A DNA stretch of 64,000 nt, taken from positions 62,001-126,000 of the forward strand of contig NZ_JAKGAO010000024.1 of NCBI RefSeq assembly GCF_021532315.1. Reading direction: 5' to 3'. Shown piece by piece: positions 26,895-37,609 of the stretch. The stretch is from Paenibacillus tarimensis. GTDB lineage: Bacteria; Bacillota; Bacilli; Paenibacillales; Paenibacillaceae. The notes beneath the pieces were generated by a model, which was given only the letters and a program-made list of their open reading frames with translations, did no database searches and was not told the DNA's origin. Made by a program: the position numbers and the translations under genes. Numbering within the stretch: position 1 is the first letter of the stretch; each line of letters begins with the position of its first letter.

Positions 26895-27258
26895 TGGTGG
26901 AGGCGAGGGGATTTGAACCCCTGTCCGAAGATAACGGCACATAGGCTTCTACGGGTGTAGTCACAGTTTTGATGTCACCTAGGCCGACGCCCCGTAACCG
27001 GCTTCGATCTAGGTCAGCCTGATTGTCTTCTTCCGATTGACCCCAGGCGGAGACCAATTGGCGTATCCCACTAAGGTTGGGCCTCTATCCTAGCACATGG
27101 GCGATGCCAGGTAGAAGCTTAGCATACAGTTTCTTAGGCTGCTGCTAAAGTTGTACGTTGGTTGCCATTTAATAGGCTTTAGCGTTGATGAAGCGGACGC
27201 GTCCCCACTACCCGCAACCCATGCTCGAACTATCCCCGTCGAATCCAAGAACGCCCCC
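26895..27258 (-). ncRNA. ssrA: Transfer-messenger RNA
   Basis: A full-length tmRNA of about 364 nt. The 5' end GGGGGCG pairs with CGCCTCC before the encoded CCA; the 5' half includes GATTCGACGGGGATAG, and the T-arm GGGGTTCAAATCCCC is intact. The mRNA-like part ends in codons for ...GNQRTTLAAA before TAA, the expected hydrophobic proteolysis tag end (resume codon not fixed by eye). It rescues stalled ribosomes together with SmpB, encoded just upstream. Its 3' half is duplicated at 12490-12722. Confidence 0.95.
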
Positions 27259-27501
27259 GTAAATCGCATAAACGAACGGCTATGGTCCGTTTAGCTGAGG
27301 CTTGACGGTTAGCCAAGCTGGTATTGCTGAAACTGCAGCTCCACGCTGCATTCTTACAAGTCTTCATGACTGCTTGCAATCGCCTTACACAAATCAGTAT
27401 AGCACATCTCCAAACAAGATGCTCAGTAGCTTGCTGGGAGCCATCCCGGTTGCCGCCAGTATTGGCAAGCCACCACTAGCTGGCCGAATCCGCAGCTTCT
27501 C

Positions 27502-27984
27502 TTAACGCGCGACCTTCTGCTTCTCACGCAGCGCGCGCTGGATATCACGCTGGGCATCCCGCTTCGCGGCCGTGTCGCGCTTATCATACTGCTTCTTGCC
27601 TTTACCAAGGCCGATCAGCAGCTTGGCATAGCCGTTGCGCGTGTAGATCTTGAGCGGCACCAGCGCGTAGCCTTCCTGCTTCGCCTGGCCGAGCAGCTTG
27701 TTGATCTGCGACCGGTGCAGCAGCAGCTTCCGTGCTCGCGTCGGGTCTGTCGGATTGTGCCGGTTGCCCTGCTCGAAGGGACTAATGTGCATGTTATGGA
27801 TGAACATCTCGCCATTACGGATCGTCGCGAACGAGTCATTGATGTTAGCCTTGCCCATGCGCACCGACTTGATCTCCGTACCGGTCAGGACCATACCAGC
27901 CTCATACGTTTCCTCGATAAAATAATCATGCGATGCCTTCTTGTTCTGCGCAAGCGGCTTCTGCTCCTGGTTCTTCTTCGCCAT
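27502..27984 (-). CDS. smpB: SsrA-binding protein SmpB
   Basis: A 160-residue SmpB. It binds the tRNA-like part of tmRNA and brings it to stalled ribosomes for trans-translation. Family marks: [52 protein letters not shown] and the basic tail [21 protein letters not shown]. It lies between rnr and ssrA, the classical secG-rnr-smpB-ssrA order, and its product is the partner of the next gene. Confidence 0.97.
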   Translation of the reverse strand: MAKKNQEQKPLAQNKKASHDYFIEETYEAGMVLTGTEIKSVRMGKANINDSFATIRNGEMFIHNMHISPFEQGNRHNPTDPTRARKLLLHRSQINKLLGQAKQEGYALVPLKIYTRNGYAKLLIGLGKGKKQYDKRDTAAKRDAQRDIQRALREKQKVAR

Positions 27985-28311
27985 AACTGCCCCTCCTCTG
28001 CCCGGACCGACATCATCCTGTTCCCCCGCGCATCCGCTATTAGCTGGACTGCTACGGTAACATCAGTAGCTTACCCGCATTCCGCTGCCAACTAAACATA
28101 GACTGCGGCTTTGCAGGTGTCAGACAATAATTGTAACAACTTTAGAGGGGGAAATCAAGGCAGCTGCCAAGCGTGACAGGGTAGTCTCCCACAATACCAA
28201 ACAAAAAAGCGCAGCAGAGTGAAAACAGCATCCGCACTATGGCAGACCCGCTGCTCCCGCTCCCCTGCGCTCTATTCAGGCCTGCTTCCGCTACCTGCGC
28301 TCTTTGTAAGC
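27985..28311 (-). other. Gap between rnr and smpB, with the rnr terminator
   Basis: About 330 bases without a supported gene. On the minus strand AGCGCAG (28271-28265) pairs with CTGCGCT (28214-28208) around a branched, GC-rich interior, followed by TTTTTT: a plausible terminator for rnr at 28203-28271. The rest should hold the smpB promoter, but no clear -35/-10 pair was found. Confidence 0.55.
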
Positions 28312-30942
28312 TTACTTCCGCTTCTTCCTTACGAAAGCGGCTGTCGCATTACCGCCGCCGGATTTCCCTTTACGCTTGCGAGGCTTCTTGCCGGCACCGC
28401 CTTCCGGGCCGCTGCCGCCAGCAGCTGCACCGCCCTGCTCACCGACGAAGATCCCGCTGTCGGATGCCTTCTTGCGCCGGGAGCCAGTCTCGCTATTGCC
28501 GCCTGGCCGGCCTGCGCCGCCGCCAGCTGAGCCTCCAATCGGCAGTCCCCACATATCCTTGCGGCTGCTGCCTGTACCACGCTTCTGGTCACCGCCTGCT
28601 GCTCCTGCTGCTGGCGTCTCGCTGCCCCCGCGTCCACCGCGGCCGCCCCGTGATCCGCGTGCCGGCACAGCTTCTCCGCCACGGCCGCCTCTGCCGCCGG
28701 CTGGAGCTCCCGCTCCGCGGCCCGGGCCGCGACCGCCGCCACGGCCAACACCGCCGCGTGCACCGCCAGGCGCGCCGTTCCTGAAGCCGCCGCCACCGCG
28801 TGGCTTCATATCCACCATGCCGAAATCAATCGTATGCTCGGCCATGTTAACCCGCTCTACACGAATACGGACTTCATCGCCGATCCGGAAGATCTTCGAG
28901 GTGCGCTCACCAATCAGCGCCATATGAAGCTCGTGGAAGTGGTAATAATCGTCCGTCAGATCGCTCAGACGGATCAAGCCTTCCACCGTATTTTCAAGCT
29001 CCACGAACATGCCGAAGCTGGTCACGCTGCTGATGATGCCGTCGAATTCCTCGCCGACCTTATCCAGCATGAATTCGCATTTCTTCATCTGCTCGACATC
29101 ACGTTCGGCCTCGACAGCCACACGCTCCCGCTCGGAGGAATGCTGCGCAATCTCCGGCATCCGCTGTGAAAGTGCGTCCTGGCGCTGCTCACTGAGCATG
29201 CCGCCACCCTCAAGCACTTCCCGGATCACGCGGTGAATGACCAAATCCGGATACCGCCGGATCGGAGATGTGAAGTGCGAATAGAACTCCGCGGCTAGGC
29301 CGAAGTGGCCCAGGCTCTCCGCATCGTACTTCGCCTGCTTCATGGAACGCAGCATCATGGTAGAGATAACCGTCTCTTCCTTCTGCCCTTTAATCTGCTC
29401 CAGCAGGTCCTGCAGTGCGCGCGGGTGGACGCTGTTGCCTTTACCCTTCACGACATAGCCGAAATTCGCCGCAAACTGCACGAAGGTCATCAGCTTCTCG
29501 TCATTCGGATTCTCATGGATCCGGTAGAGGAACGGCACACGCAGCCAGTGGAAATGCTCCGCTACCGTCTCATTGGCCGCCAGCATGAACTCCTCGATGA
29601 TCTGCTCGGCCACAGAACGCTCGCGCTTCACGATGTCGACCGGCTTGCTGTTCTCGTCTACAATGATCTTCGATTCCTGAAAATCAAAGTCAATCGCGCC
29701 GCGCTTCATCCGCTTCGAGCGCAGGCCCATGGCAAGCTTCTCCATCAGCTTGAACATATCGACCAAGTCGGCGTAGCGCTCCTTCAACTCCGCATCATCA
29801 TCCACTAGTATCTGCCGGACCGCCTTGTACGTCATCCGTTCCTTGGAGCGTATTACGCTCGTAAATACTTCATGCCGCACCCGCTTGAGGGTGCCCGGCT
29901 CGAACTCCATCTCACAGGACAAGGTCAGCCTGTCCACCTGCGGATGCAGTGAGCAGATGCCATTCGACAGCCGGTGGGGCAGCATCGGGATAACCCGGTC
30001 AACCAGGTACACGCTGGTGCCCCGGCGGTACGCTTCCTCGTCCAGCTGAGATTTTTCCCGCACGTAATAGCCAACATCGGCGATATGGACGCCGAGCAGG
30101 TAATTACCGTTTTCCAAAATTTCAACGTTAACGGCGTCATCCAGGTCCTTCGCATCTTCGCCGTCAATTGTCACAATCGCTCTGCCGCGGAGGTCCCGCC
30201 GGCCTTGCTGGACAATCTCCTCTTCCGAGATGGAATCCGGCGCCGCTTCCGCTTCCGCCATCACTTCATCCGGGAAGCCCTCGGGAAGCTGATGCTTGCG
30301 GATAATGGACAGGATGTCCACACCCGGATCATTCTTATGGCCGAGGATCTCCACGATCTCGCCTGTCGCCGCTGAGCGCCCCTCCGGATACGTGACGATG
30401 TCTGCCACGACCTTCTGCCCGGTAACCGCTCCGTTAAAGTTCTCGCGCGGGATGAAGATATCCCGGTTAATCCGCTTGTCATCCGGCACGACAAAACCAA
30501 ATGCCTCATGATGCTCGAACGTGCCTACTACCTGCTTGATGGCACGATTGACGACGCGGACCACTTCGCCTTCCATCCGGCCGCCGCCCTCACTCTTGGA
30601 CGTTATGCGCACCAGCACGACATCCCCGTTCATCGCGCTCTTGAGGTCATTCGCATGCAGGTAAACATCCGGATGCTCCTTCTCGTCCGGAATCAGGAAG
30701 GCGAAGCCCTTGGCATGTCCCTGCACACGCCCGCGCAGCAGGTTCATCCGCTCCGGCACACCATACCGCTCATTGCGGGTGCGTATGATTTTGCCTGCTT
30801 CCTCCAGCTCGTTCAGCTGCTTCAGGAAAGCCTTAAACTCTGCAGCATCTTCGATGCCGAAGTGCTGCTCCAGCTCCTGGTACGTCATTGGCTTATAAGC
30901 CATCTCCCGCATAAAATCGAGCAATTCCTGCTCCGTCACCAC
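28312..30942 (-). CDS. rnr: Ribonuclease R with long RGG/Gly-rich tail
   Basis: A 3'-5' exoribonuclease of about 876 residues that degrades structured RNA, including tmRNA-linked messages. Order: N-terminal winged helix ([14 protein letters not shown]), cold-shock domains, the RNB catalytic domain with [15 protein letters not shown] metal-binding Asp residues, then an S1 domain ([19 protein letters not shown]). After the S1 domain comes a tail of about 165 residues made of repeated RGG, GGR and GAG elements ending in [13 protein letters not shown]. This is longer than in most RNase R proteins, which usually have a short basic tail. The GTG at 30942, about 10 bases after GGGGTGA, is the likely start. 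Confidence 0.93.
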   Translation of the reverse strand: MVTEQELLDFMREMAYKPMTYQELEQHFGIEDAAEFKAFLKQLNELEEAGKIIRTRNERYGVPERMNLLRGRVQGHAKGFAFLIPDEKEHPDVYLHANDLKSAMNGDVVLVRITSKSEGGGRMEGEVVRVVNRAIKQVVGTFEHHEAFGFVVPDDKRINRDIFIPRENFNGAVTGQKVVADIVTYPEGRSAATGEIVEILGHKNDPGVDILSIIRKHQLPEGFPDEVMAEAEAAPDSISEEEIVQQGRRDLRGRAIVTIDGEDAKDLDDAVNVEILENGNYLLGVHIADVGYYVREKSQLDEEAYRRGTSVYLVDRVIPMLPHRLSNGICSLHPQVDRLTLSCEMEFEPGTLKRVRHEVFTSVIRSKERMTYKAVRQILVDDDAELKERYADLVDMFKLMEKLAMGLRSKRMKRGAIDFDFQESKIIVDENSKPVDIVKRERSVAEQIIEEFMLAANETVAEHFHWLRVPFLYRIHENPNDEKLMTFVQFAANFGYVVKGKGNSVHPRALQDLLEQIKGQKEETVISTMMLRSMKQAKYDAESLGHFGLAAEFYSHFTSPIRRYPDLVIHRVIREVLEGGGMLSEQRQDALSQRMPEIAQHSSERERVAVEAERDVEQMKKCEFMLDKVGEEFDGIISSVTSFGMFVELENTVEGLIRLSDLTDDYYHFHELHMALIGERTSKIFRIGDEVRIRVERVNMAEHTIDFGMVDMKPRGGGGFRNGAPGGARGGVGRGGGRGPGRGAGAPAGGRGGRGGEAVPARGSRGGRGGRGGSETPAAGAAGGDQKRGTGSSRKDMWGLPIGGSAGGGAGRPGGNSETGSRRKKASDSGIFVGEQGGAAAGGSGPEGGAGKKPRKRKGKSGGGNATAAFVRKKRK

Positions 30943-31068
30943 TGTCAGTTCACCCCAAGTCACGCCTGCGGCGCACATATGCTGCGCTCACCAAGGTCTG
31001 TGATAGATTTCCATATACCATTAAGTATACACGAAAAGCAGAAATTGAATCCGTCTCAGCGGAAAAAA

Positions 31069-31097
31069 CAAAAAAAGCAGGCATCAGCCTGCTTTCT
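31069..31097 (-). terminator. Terminator of secG
   Basis: AAGCAGGC-tgat-GCCTGCTT followed by a T-run on the minus strand. It lies between secG and rnr, so rnr probably also has its own promoter or relies on read-through. Confidence 0.85.
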
Positions 31098-31116
31098 CAT
31101 GTACACATATTCTGTT

Positions 31117-31353
31117 CTAGTTTTTCACCAGGTATGCCACGACAAGCGACAGAATGAAGAAGCCTGCGGCCAGCCCGACAGTCAGACGCTGCAGGAACAA
31201 ATCCAAGCCGCGCGCCTTTTGCTTGCCGAACAGATGCTCAGCTCCGCCAGTAATCGCACCGGACAAGCCTGCGCTCTTACCCTTCTGCAGAAGAACAGCC
31301 GCGATCAGACCCAGCGAGAAGACAATCAACAAAATTTTCATTGCGGTATCCAT
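31117..31353 (-). CDS. secG: Preprotein translocase subunit SecG
   Basis: A 78-residue protein with two membrane helices ([17 protein letters not shown] and [19 protein letters not shown]) joined by the conserved [21 protein letters not shown] loop. It is the accessory subunit of the SecYEG protein channel in the membrane. The ATG has a GGGAGGTG site. First gene of the secG-rnr-smpB-ssrA block. Confidence 0.95.
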   Translation of the reverse strand: MDTAMKILLIVFSLGLIAAVLLQKGKSAGLSGAITGGAEHLFGKQKARGLDLFLQRLTVGLAAGFFILSLVVAYLVKN

Positions 31354-31543
31354 AGTTCCACCTCCCGGTGAGGAGTCTAATTAATCGAAGTCCCGTTCAT
31401 CGGAAAGCTTGCTATGTACGAGCGCCGAAACGGCATGTACAGAAAAAAGCAGTCCAAGAAACACAGCATCATTATTTTATCACATCACGAGTGTGAATAC
31501 AACAAATTGACAACAACTTCCTGTGCAAATTTTCGAATGCGAA

Positions 31544-31567
31544 GAAACGGTGTACGGATGTACACCG
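31544..31567 (-). terminator. Terminator of the isomerase-like gene
   Basis: CGGTGTAC-atcc-GTACACCG followed by TTTCTT on the minus strand, directly after the stop at 31591. Confidence 0.8.
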
Positions 31568-31590
31568 CTCCCTATGAACCGCTTGCTTAA

Positions 31591-32358
31591 TTAAGCCAAG
31601 CCCCGCTCCTTGAAGAATTCCAGACAGATTGCCGCGCTCTCGAGCGATGAACTCGCGAACTCCTCCTGCTCCACAATTATATACTGAATTCCCGCCTCGT
31701 CTGCCACCTTAAGCACGCTCTCGAAATCTACCGTACCTCTGCCGATCTCCGTATCCCGGCGTCCATTGCCAAAATCCTTGAAATGAGCCAGCGGCACGCG
31801 CCCGGCATACTTATTGATGTAATCAACCGGCTTGTACCCTGCGACATGAATCCAACCGAGGTCAAACTCCGCAATCATACGCTCGGCGGGGATGCGCTCC
31901 AGCAGATGGTCCATGATCGTCTTGCCGCCAACCTGCTTGAACTCGAAATCATGATTATGATAGCCGTACTTCAGCCCCGCTGATGTAACCAGCTCACAGG
32001 CCCGCTCCACAACCCCGATGAATTTCGCAAGATCCTCTTCATTCGGCTGCTCGGGCATTGGATACCATGGAGTTACCACATACTGCAGCCCGATTTCCTG
32101 TGCAAATTCAATTTGACGCTGCAGATCCGGCTCGAGCTTCTCGGGCTCATCAATATTAAGCGGTACATGCGCCGATGGCGCCGTCAGCCCGTTATCAGCG
32201 AGCGCTCTCTTGACCTCTGTTGACGAATGTCCAAAAAATCCCGCAAACTCAACGGCTTTATATCCAATTTCCGCTACCTTGCCGAGCGTACCCAAAAGGT
32301 CCTTCTCCGTCTGATCCCGAAGGGTATACAGCTGCAAACCGACTTGAGCTTTCGCCAT
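31591..32358 (-). CDS. Sugar phosphate isomerase/epimerase (xylose isomerase-like TIM barrel)
   Basis: A 255-residue AP-endonuclease-2/IolE-type barrel protein. Visible are VGLQLYTLRDQTEKDL, YKAVEFAGFFGHS, GLKYGYHNHDFEF (metal-ligand His region), EFDLGWIHVAG and IQYIIVEQEEF near the end. Family members isomerise or epimerise sugars or cyclitols with a divalent metal. The ATG at 32358 has an AGGTGG site; the upstream in-frame GTG overlaps it. Single gene with its own terminator. The true substrate is unknown. Confidence 0.85.
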   Translation of the reverse strand: MAKAQVGLQLYTLRDQTEKDLLGTLGKVAEIGYKAVEFAGFFGHSSTEVKRALADNGLTAPSAHVPLNIDEPEKLEPDLQRQIEFAQEIGLQYVVTPWYPMPEQPNEEDLAKFIGVVERACELVTSAGLKYGYHNHDFEFKQVGGKTIMDHLLERIPAERMIAEFDLGWIHVAGYKPVDYINKYAGRVPLAHFKDFGNGRRDTEIGRGTVDFESVLKVADEAGIQYIIVEQEEFASSSLESAAICLEFFKERGLA

Positions 32359-32505
32359 AACAGACACCACCTATTCATCAAATTCTTATAAAGCGCTGCC
32401 ATAATCCGGATCAGTTCTTATTATACCGTTTCAAGCGGCTGTTACTATTCCGGTTTTTGGGGCTTTTCTTTGTGATTTTGCTCCAGGTGGACGAACTGCT
32501 GATAG

Positions 32506-32546
32506 AAAAAACACCCTGAACGCAGCTTAGCAGCCGCGCCCAGGGC
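32506..32546 (-). terminator. Terminator of the ugp-like operon
   Basis: GCCCTG-g-GCGCGGC-tgctaa-GCTGCGT-t-CAGGGT followed by a T-run on the minus strand, about 30 bases after the stop of the binding-protein gene. Confidence 0.85.
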
Positions 32547-32574
32547 ATTCCTCAACCTCTCAAGCCGTCACTTG

Positions 32575-33981
32575 TTATTGTACCGTCTTATTATAGACAG
32601 AAATCTTATCTGTAATAGCCTTCGCCGCATCGTCAAGTGCCTTCTGCGGGTCCTTCTGGCCAGTCAGTGCCTGTTCGATAGCATCCTCAACAATTTGGCG
32701 TGCTTCCGGGAATACGCCCATCACGGCGCCCTGTGTTGCCTTGCTTGCTGCGGTTGCATGCAGCTGGTCAACAGCTGTCTGGAACTGCGGGTACTTCTCC
32801 ATGTTTTCCTTCACGACAGCTTCATCATAGGCTTTCTTCGTAATCGGGAAATAGCCCGTGTTGATGTGCCACTGTGCCTGCGTTTCCGGCTTCGCCATGT
32901 ATTTGATGAACTCCCACGCCGCCTTCTGCTCTTCATCGGACTTGTTATTCAGCACCCACAGGCTTGCACCGCCGACGATCACGCCGCCTTCTGGCGCATC
33001 AGCCGGCTTAGGCAGGAATGCCGTACCTACTTCAAAAGCTCCTCCTACACCGTCCACGATGCCGCGCAGCGAAGCGGTGGAATCAAGCGTCATTGCGATT
33101 TGACCGGCTGCGAATGCTTTTTTCGTCTCATCCGTCTTACGTCCAAGGTTCATAGCCAGCTTGTTGTCCACGAGATCCTTCCACCATGTGAGTGTCTTCA
33201 CGCCAGCTTCAGTGTTCAGCACCGACTCGGTAGCCGGCTCTGTGCGTCCGTTGCCGTTGTTGACATATTCAGCGCCTTGATTGGCGAAGAACTGTTCCAT
33301 GAACCAGCCATAGATGGCGAACGACGCGCCTGTTTTCCCATTCTTCGACAGCGCTTCAGCAGCCGTCTTCACTTCTTCAAATGTTTTAGGCGGATTTTCC
33401 GGATCAAGTCCCGCTTCCTTGAACATTGTCTTGTTGTAGTACAGAATCGGGTTGGATGTATTGAACGGCATGGAATTCAGCTTGCCGTCGAACGTATAGT
33501 AGTTAATAATATTCTCTTCCAGCTGGGAGAGATCATAGCCCTCTGCGTCGATGAAGTTCTGGACCGGCGTGATCGCCTTAGAGTCGATCATGAAGCGGGA
33601 GCCGATTTCATAGACCTGAATCATCGTCGGGCCGCTGTCCGAGCCGAGCGAAGCTTTCATTTTGTTAAGACTCTCGTCATAGGTACCCTGATAGATTTCC
33701 TCGACTACTACATCAGACTGGGAAGCGTTGAAATCAGCAACCAGCTTAGTGACCACTTTGCCCAGCTCTCCGCCCATCGAGTGCCACCAAACCACTTTAA
33801 CCGGATCTTTCGAATCTGCTGGTTCCGCGCCGCCTTCAGAAGGCTGTGCAGACGCCCCTACCGCATTCCCTGATGTGTTCGTGTTCGTACCCGCATTGTT
33901 ATTGCCGCTGCATGCGGCCAAGAATACGAGCATAACCGCCGTAACAAGCGGCAGCAGCTTTCTAAGCATTCCAGCTTTCAT
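32575..33981 (-). CDS. ugpB: UgpB-like substrate-binding lipoprotein
   Basis: A 468-residue binding protein with signal peptide and lipobox LAACS (about residue 21-25), an N/T/S-rich linker, then a type-1 extracellular solute-binding domain. The stretches VVWWHSMGGELGK, TMIQVYEIGSRFMI, PFNTSNPILYYNK and AGLDPENPPKTFEE follow the sn-glycerol-3-phosphate binder UgpB closely, so glycerol-3-phosphate or a glycerophosphodiester is the best guess for the ligand. It is the last gene of permease-permease-binder. The ATPase is not in the operon; a shared MsmX-type ATPase is the usual solution in Firmicutes. Confidence 0.88.
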   Translation of the reverse strand: MKAGMLRKLLPLVTAVMLVFLAACSGNNNAGTNTNTSGNAVGASAQPSEGGAEPADSKDPVKVVWWHSMGGELGKVVTKLVADFNASQSDVVVEEIYQGTYDESLNKMKASLGSDSGPTMIQVYEIGSRFMIDSKAITPVQNFIDAEGYDLSQLEENIINYYTFDGKLNSMPFNTSNPILYYNKTMFKEAGLDPENPPKTFEEVKTAAEALSKNGKTGASFAIYGWFMEQFFANQGAEYVNNGNGRTEPATESVLNTEAGVKTLTWWKDLVDNKLAMNLGRKTDETKKAFAAGQIAMTLDSTASLRGIVDGVGGAFEVGTAFLPKPADAPEGGVIVGGASLWVLNNKSDEEQKAAWEFIKYMAKPETQAQWHINTGYFPITKKAYDEAVVKENMEKYPQFQTAVDQLHATAASKATQGAVMGVFPEARQIVEDAIEQALTGQKDPQKALDDAAKAITDKISVYNKTVQ

Positions 33982-34133
33982 TCTTCTCTCTCCCTCTTCT
34001 TACCTGATTTTTGTTTATGGACACGCCCTTAAGGGGCGGGAGCCAACAGCTTCGCTTGCTTGTCTTTACCCAGACCCTTTCAGGAGTCCGTAAAAGACCG
34101 TCTTCCGCATCCATCACGTTTCCGCCGCTTAAC

Positions 34134-34961
34134 CTACCCTTTAACTGCTCCTGCCGTGATGCCCCTGGCCAGCTGACGGAGACCGAAGACAAGCAGCAGC
34201 AGCGAAGGCAGCAGGACAAGCGCAACACCGCACAGCACAATATTCCAGGCTGTATACTCTTCGAATTGCAGCATGCTGATGCCGATCTGCACGGTCCTCA
34301 TCTCAACACTGTTCGTAATCAGGAGCGGCCAGAGATACATATTCCAGTTAGTTAGGAAGACATAAACACCAAGTGATGCCAGTCCTGGACGGGCCAGCGG
34401 AAGCACAATCGTTATAAAATGCCGGATATGGCCGCAGCCGTCGATCTTAGCCGCTTCGAACAGCTCCTTCGGCAGCTGCAGGAAGAATTGGCGCAGCAGG
34501 AACACGCCGAAGGCAGAAGCCAGGAAGGGTACGGTGAGCCCTTGGTAGGAATCCATCCACCCCCATGACTTGATCGTCAGGTAATTCGGGATGATCGTCA
34601 CTTCCCATGGAATCATCATGGTCGACAGAAAGATGGCGAACCAGGCATTTTTACCTGGAAACCGGATATAAGAGAAAGCATACGCCGCCATAGCAGCCGT
34701 GATAACTTGTCCAATCATGATGATTCCCGACATAACAAAGCTGTTTATGACAAAACGGTCCAGCGGGATCAGCTCCAGCACCGACTGAAGTCCGCCCAGA
34801 TAGAGGCTCGATGGGAACAGCTTCGGCGGGTACTGATTCATCTCCGGCGCAGTCATAAAGACAGACATGAACGTGAAGATCAGCGGGTACATCATCAGGG
34901 CGGCCAGCACGGCTAGAATGCCGTAGATGACGGCTTTGTTCAGTGATTTTCTCAGTCTCAT
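34134..34961 (-). CDS. ugpE: Carbohydrate ABC transporter permease (UgpE/MalG type)
   Basis: A 275-residue permease of the CUT1 family with six membrane helices and the ATPase-contact loop EAAKIDGCGHIRHFITIVLPLARPG (EAA motif). It overlaps the upstream permease by four bases (ATGA), so they are made together as the two halves of the channel. A 150-base gap with a weak GC hairpin separates it from the binder gene. Confidence 0.9.
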   Translation of the reverse strand: MRLRKSLNKAVIYGILAVLAALMMYPLIFTFMSVFMTAPEMNQYPPKLFPSSLYLGGLQSVLELIPLDRFVINSFVMSGIIMIGQVITAAMAAYAFSYIRFPGKNAWFAIFLSTMMIPWEVTIIPNYLTIKSWGWMDSYQGLTVPFLASAFGVFLLRQFFLQLPKELFEAAKIDGCGHIRHFITIVLPLARPGLASLGVYVFLTNWNMYLWPLLITNSVEMRTVQIGISMLQFEEYTAWNIVLCGVALVLLPSLLLLVFGLRQLARGITAGAVKG

Positions 34962-35920
34962 TGATAATGCACCTTCTTCTCCAGCACGGCGAATTGAATG
35001 AATGTCAGAATCATAATAATGGCGAACAGCGTCAGAGCCAGCGCGCTGCCTGTGCCGAACTGATAGTTAATGAAGGCTTCCTTGTAGATCGAATATACGA
35101 ATACCTCCGTGGAGCCCGCCGGTCCGCCCTTGGTCATCAAGTGAATCTGACCGAACGACTGGAACGCATGAATGATGCTGACTACGGACAGGAAGAACAC
35201 GGTCGGCGTCAGCAGCGGGAATACAATCTGTACGAATGTACGGATTGGGCCTGCACCGTCAATCTTTGCGCTCTCCACGATATCCTCAGGCACTCCCTGT
35301 ATGCCGCTCAGCAGCACAATGTAGTTGAAGCCGGACTGCATCCAGACGGTCATGAGCGATATGGAGATCAGTGCCCAGCTGGGATCCGTAAGCCACTGAA
35401 TAGGACCCGCACCCAGCTTCGAGAGCAAATAATTGAACATTCCCATTGAAGGGTGGAAGAGCATGACCCAGATTACCGATGCTGTACTGACCGACAAGGC
35501 GAGCGGAACGGAGAAGATGAATTGGAAGATCTTCATCCCCTTCAGCTTGGCGTGGGTAAGACCTGCCATAATCAAACCAAGTACAATTCCAGCTGGTACC
35601 GTATAAAGGGCGAACAGCAGCGTTACCTTCAAGCTGTTCCACATCAGACCAGAGCCAGCAAGATTGATGTAATTATCCAATCCCACAAATGCCGCTACCT
35701 CTCCCCGAGGGTCTGTGAGATGAAAGCTTAGATAAACCGACTTCACAAGCGGATAGAATAAAAAGATTGCAAACAAGACCAAGCAGGGAGCCAGGAACAG
35801 GTAACCAAGGGCCCCTTCCTTCCAGCGCCTCGCACGGAGCTTGTCCTTGTGGGCTGTCTGTGTCTCCTGTCCAACCGCCGGGGCTGCCGGCAGCTTCAAT
35901 TCAGGATGCTGTGCGTCCAT
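34958..35920 (-). CDS. ugpA: Carbohydrate ABC transporter permease (UgpA/MalF type)
   Basis: A 320-residue CUT1 permease with six membrane helices after a charged N-terminal extension of about 40 residues. The EAA loop is VESAKIDGAGPIRTFVQIVFPLLTP. First gene of the ugpA-ugpE-ugpB-like operon. The ATG has a GGAGTG site. Confidence 0.9.
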   Translation of the reverse strand: MDAQHPELKLPAAPAVGQETQTAHKDKLRARRWKEGALGYLFLAPCLVLFAIFLFYPLVKSVYLSFHLTDPRGEVAAFVGLDNYINLAGSGLMWNSLKVTLLFALYTVPAGIVLGLIMAGLTHAKLKGMKIFQFIFSVPLALSVSTASVIWVMLFHPSMGMFNYLLSKLGAGPIQWLTDPSWALISISLMTVWMQSGFNYIVLLSGIQGVPEDIVESAKIDGAGPIRTFVQIVFPLLTPTVFFLSVVSIIHAFQSFGQIHLMTKGGPAGSTEVFVYSIYKEAFINYQFGTGSALALTLFAIIMILTFIQFAVLEKKVHYQ

Positions 35921-36128
35921 TATGCCACTCCTTCGTCTCGTGGTACTTCTGTAACTTTAACGATCCTTTGTTTAGGGCATGTCAATAGAGCTTTAAGAGA
36001 GTATGAAATTAAGGAAAATAGTTACAGTGTTTCCATGTTTATTTACATGAGCATTACAACGGGACGATTGAGGCGGTGTAGATTGAATAATAGAACCTTA
36101 CTTATCGTCGAGCATCTTCCAAGAAGCA
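35921..36128. promoter_or_regulatory. Upstream region of the ugp-like operon
   Basis: No gene is supported here. On the plus strand TTTACA-N5-ATTACA (about 36041-36057), with GTTACA about 21 bases before it, resembles 11-bp-spaced PhoP repeats, but these read away from the operon. A TTGACA at 35979-35984 on the minus strand lacks a good -10. Regulation by phosphate is possible but unproven. Confidence 0.3.
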
Positions 36129-36170
36129 CAAAAAACCGGCGCCGTTAGTTAACTAACAGCGCCGGTTCTT
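36129..36170 (-). terminator. Terminator of the glycolytic operon
   Basis: AACCGGCGC-t-GTTAGTT pairs with AACTAAC-g-GCGCCGGTT (minus strand), followed by a T-run. It ends the cggR-eno operon. Confidence 0.92.
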
Positions 36171-36242
36171 GGTATATGGGGAGCCGGCCGTGCCGGCCGA
36201 CTCTTAGCTTGCCTGGTCTTGCACCGTGAAGCCCTGTTGAAC

Positions 36243-37538
<1,296 letters not shown>

Positions 37539-37609
37539 TTAGAAACACTCCTTTGTTATAGTTGAATAGTTGGTAAACGGGTATTGCAATTGCTAGTGAT
37601 GCGCCTAAT

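Noticed and set aside
32572-33873. A 433-codon plus-strand frame opposite the UgpB-like gene
   Set aside because: Antisense shadow of a clear lipoprotein gene; no family features.
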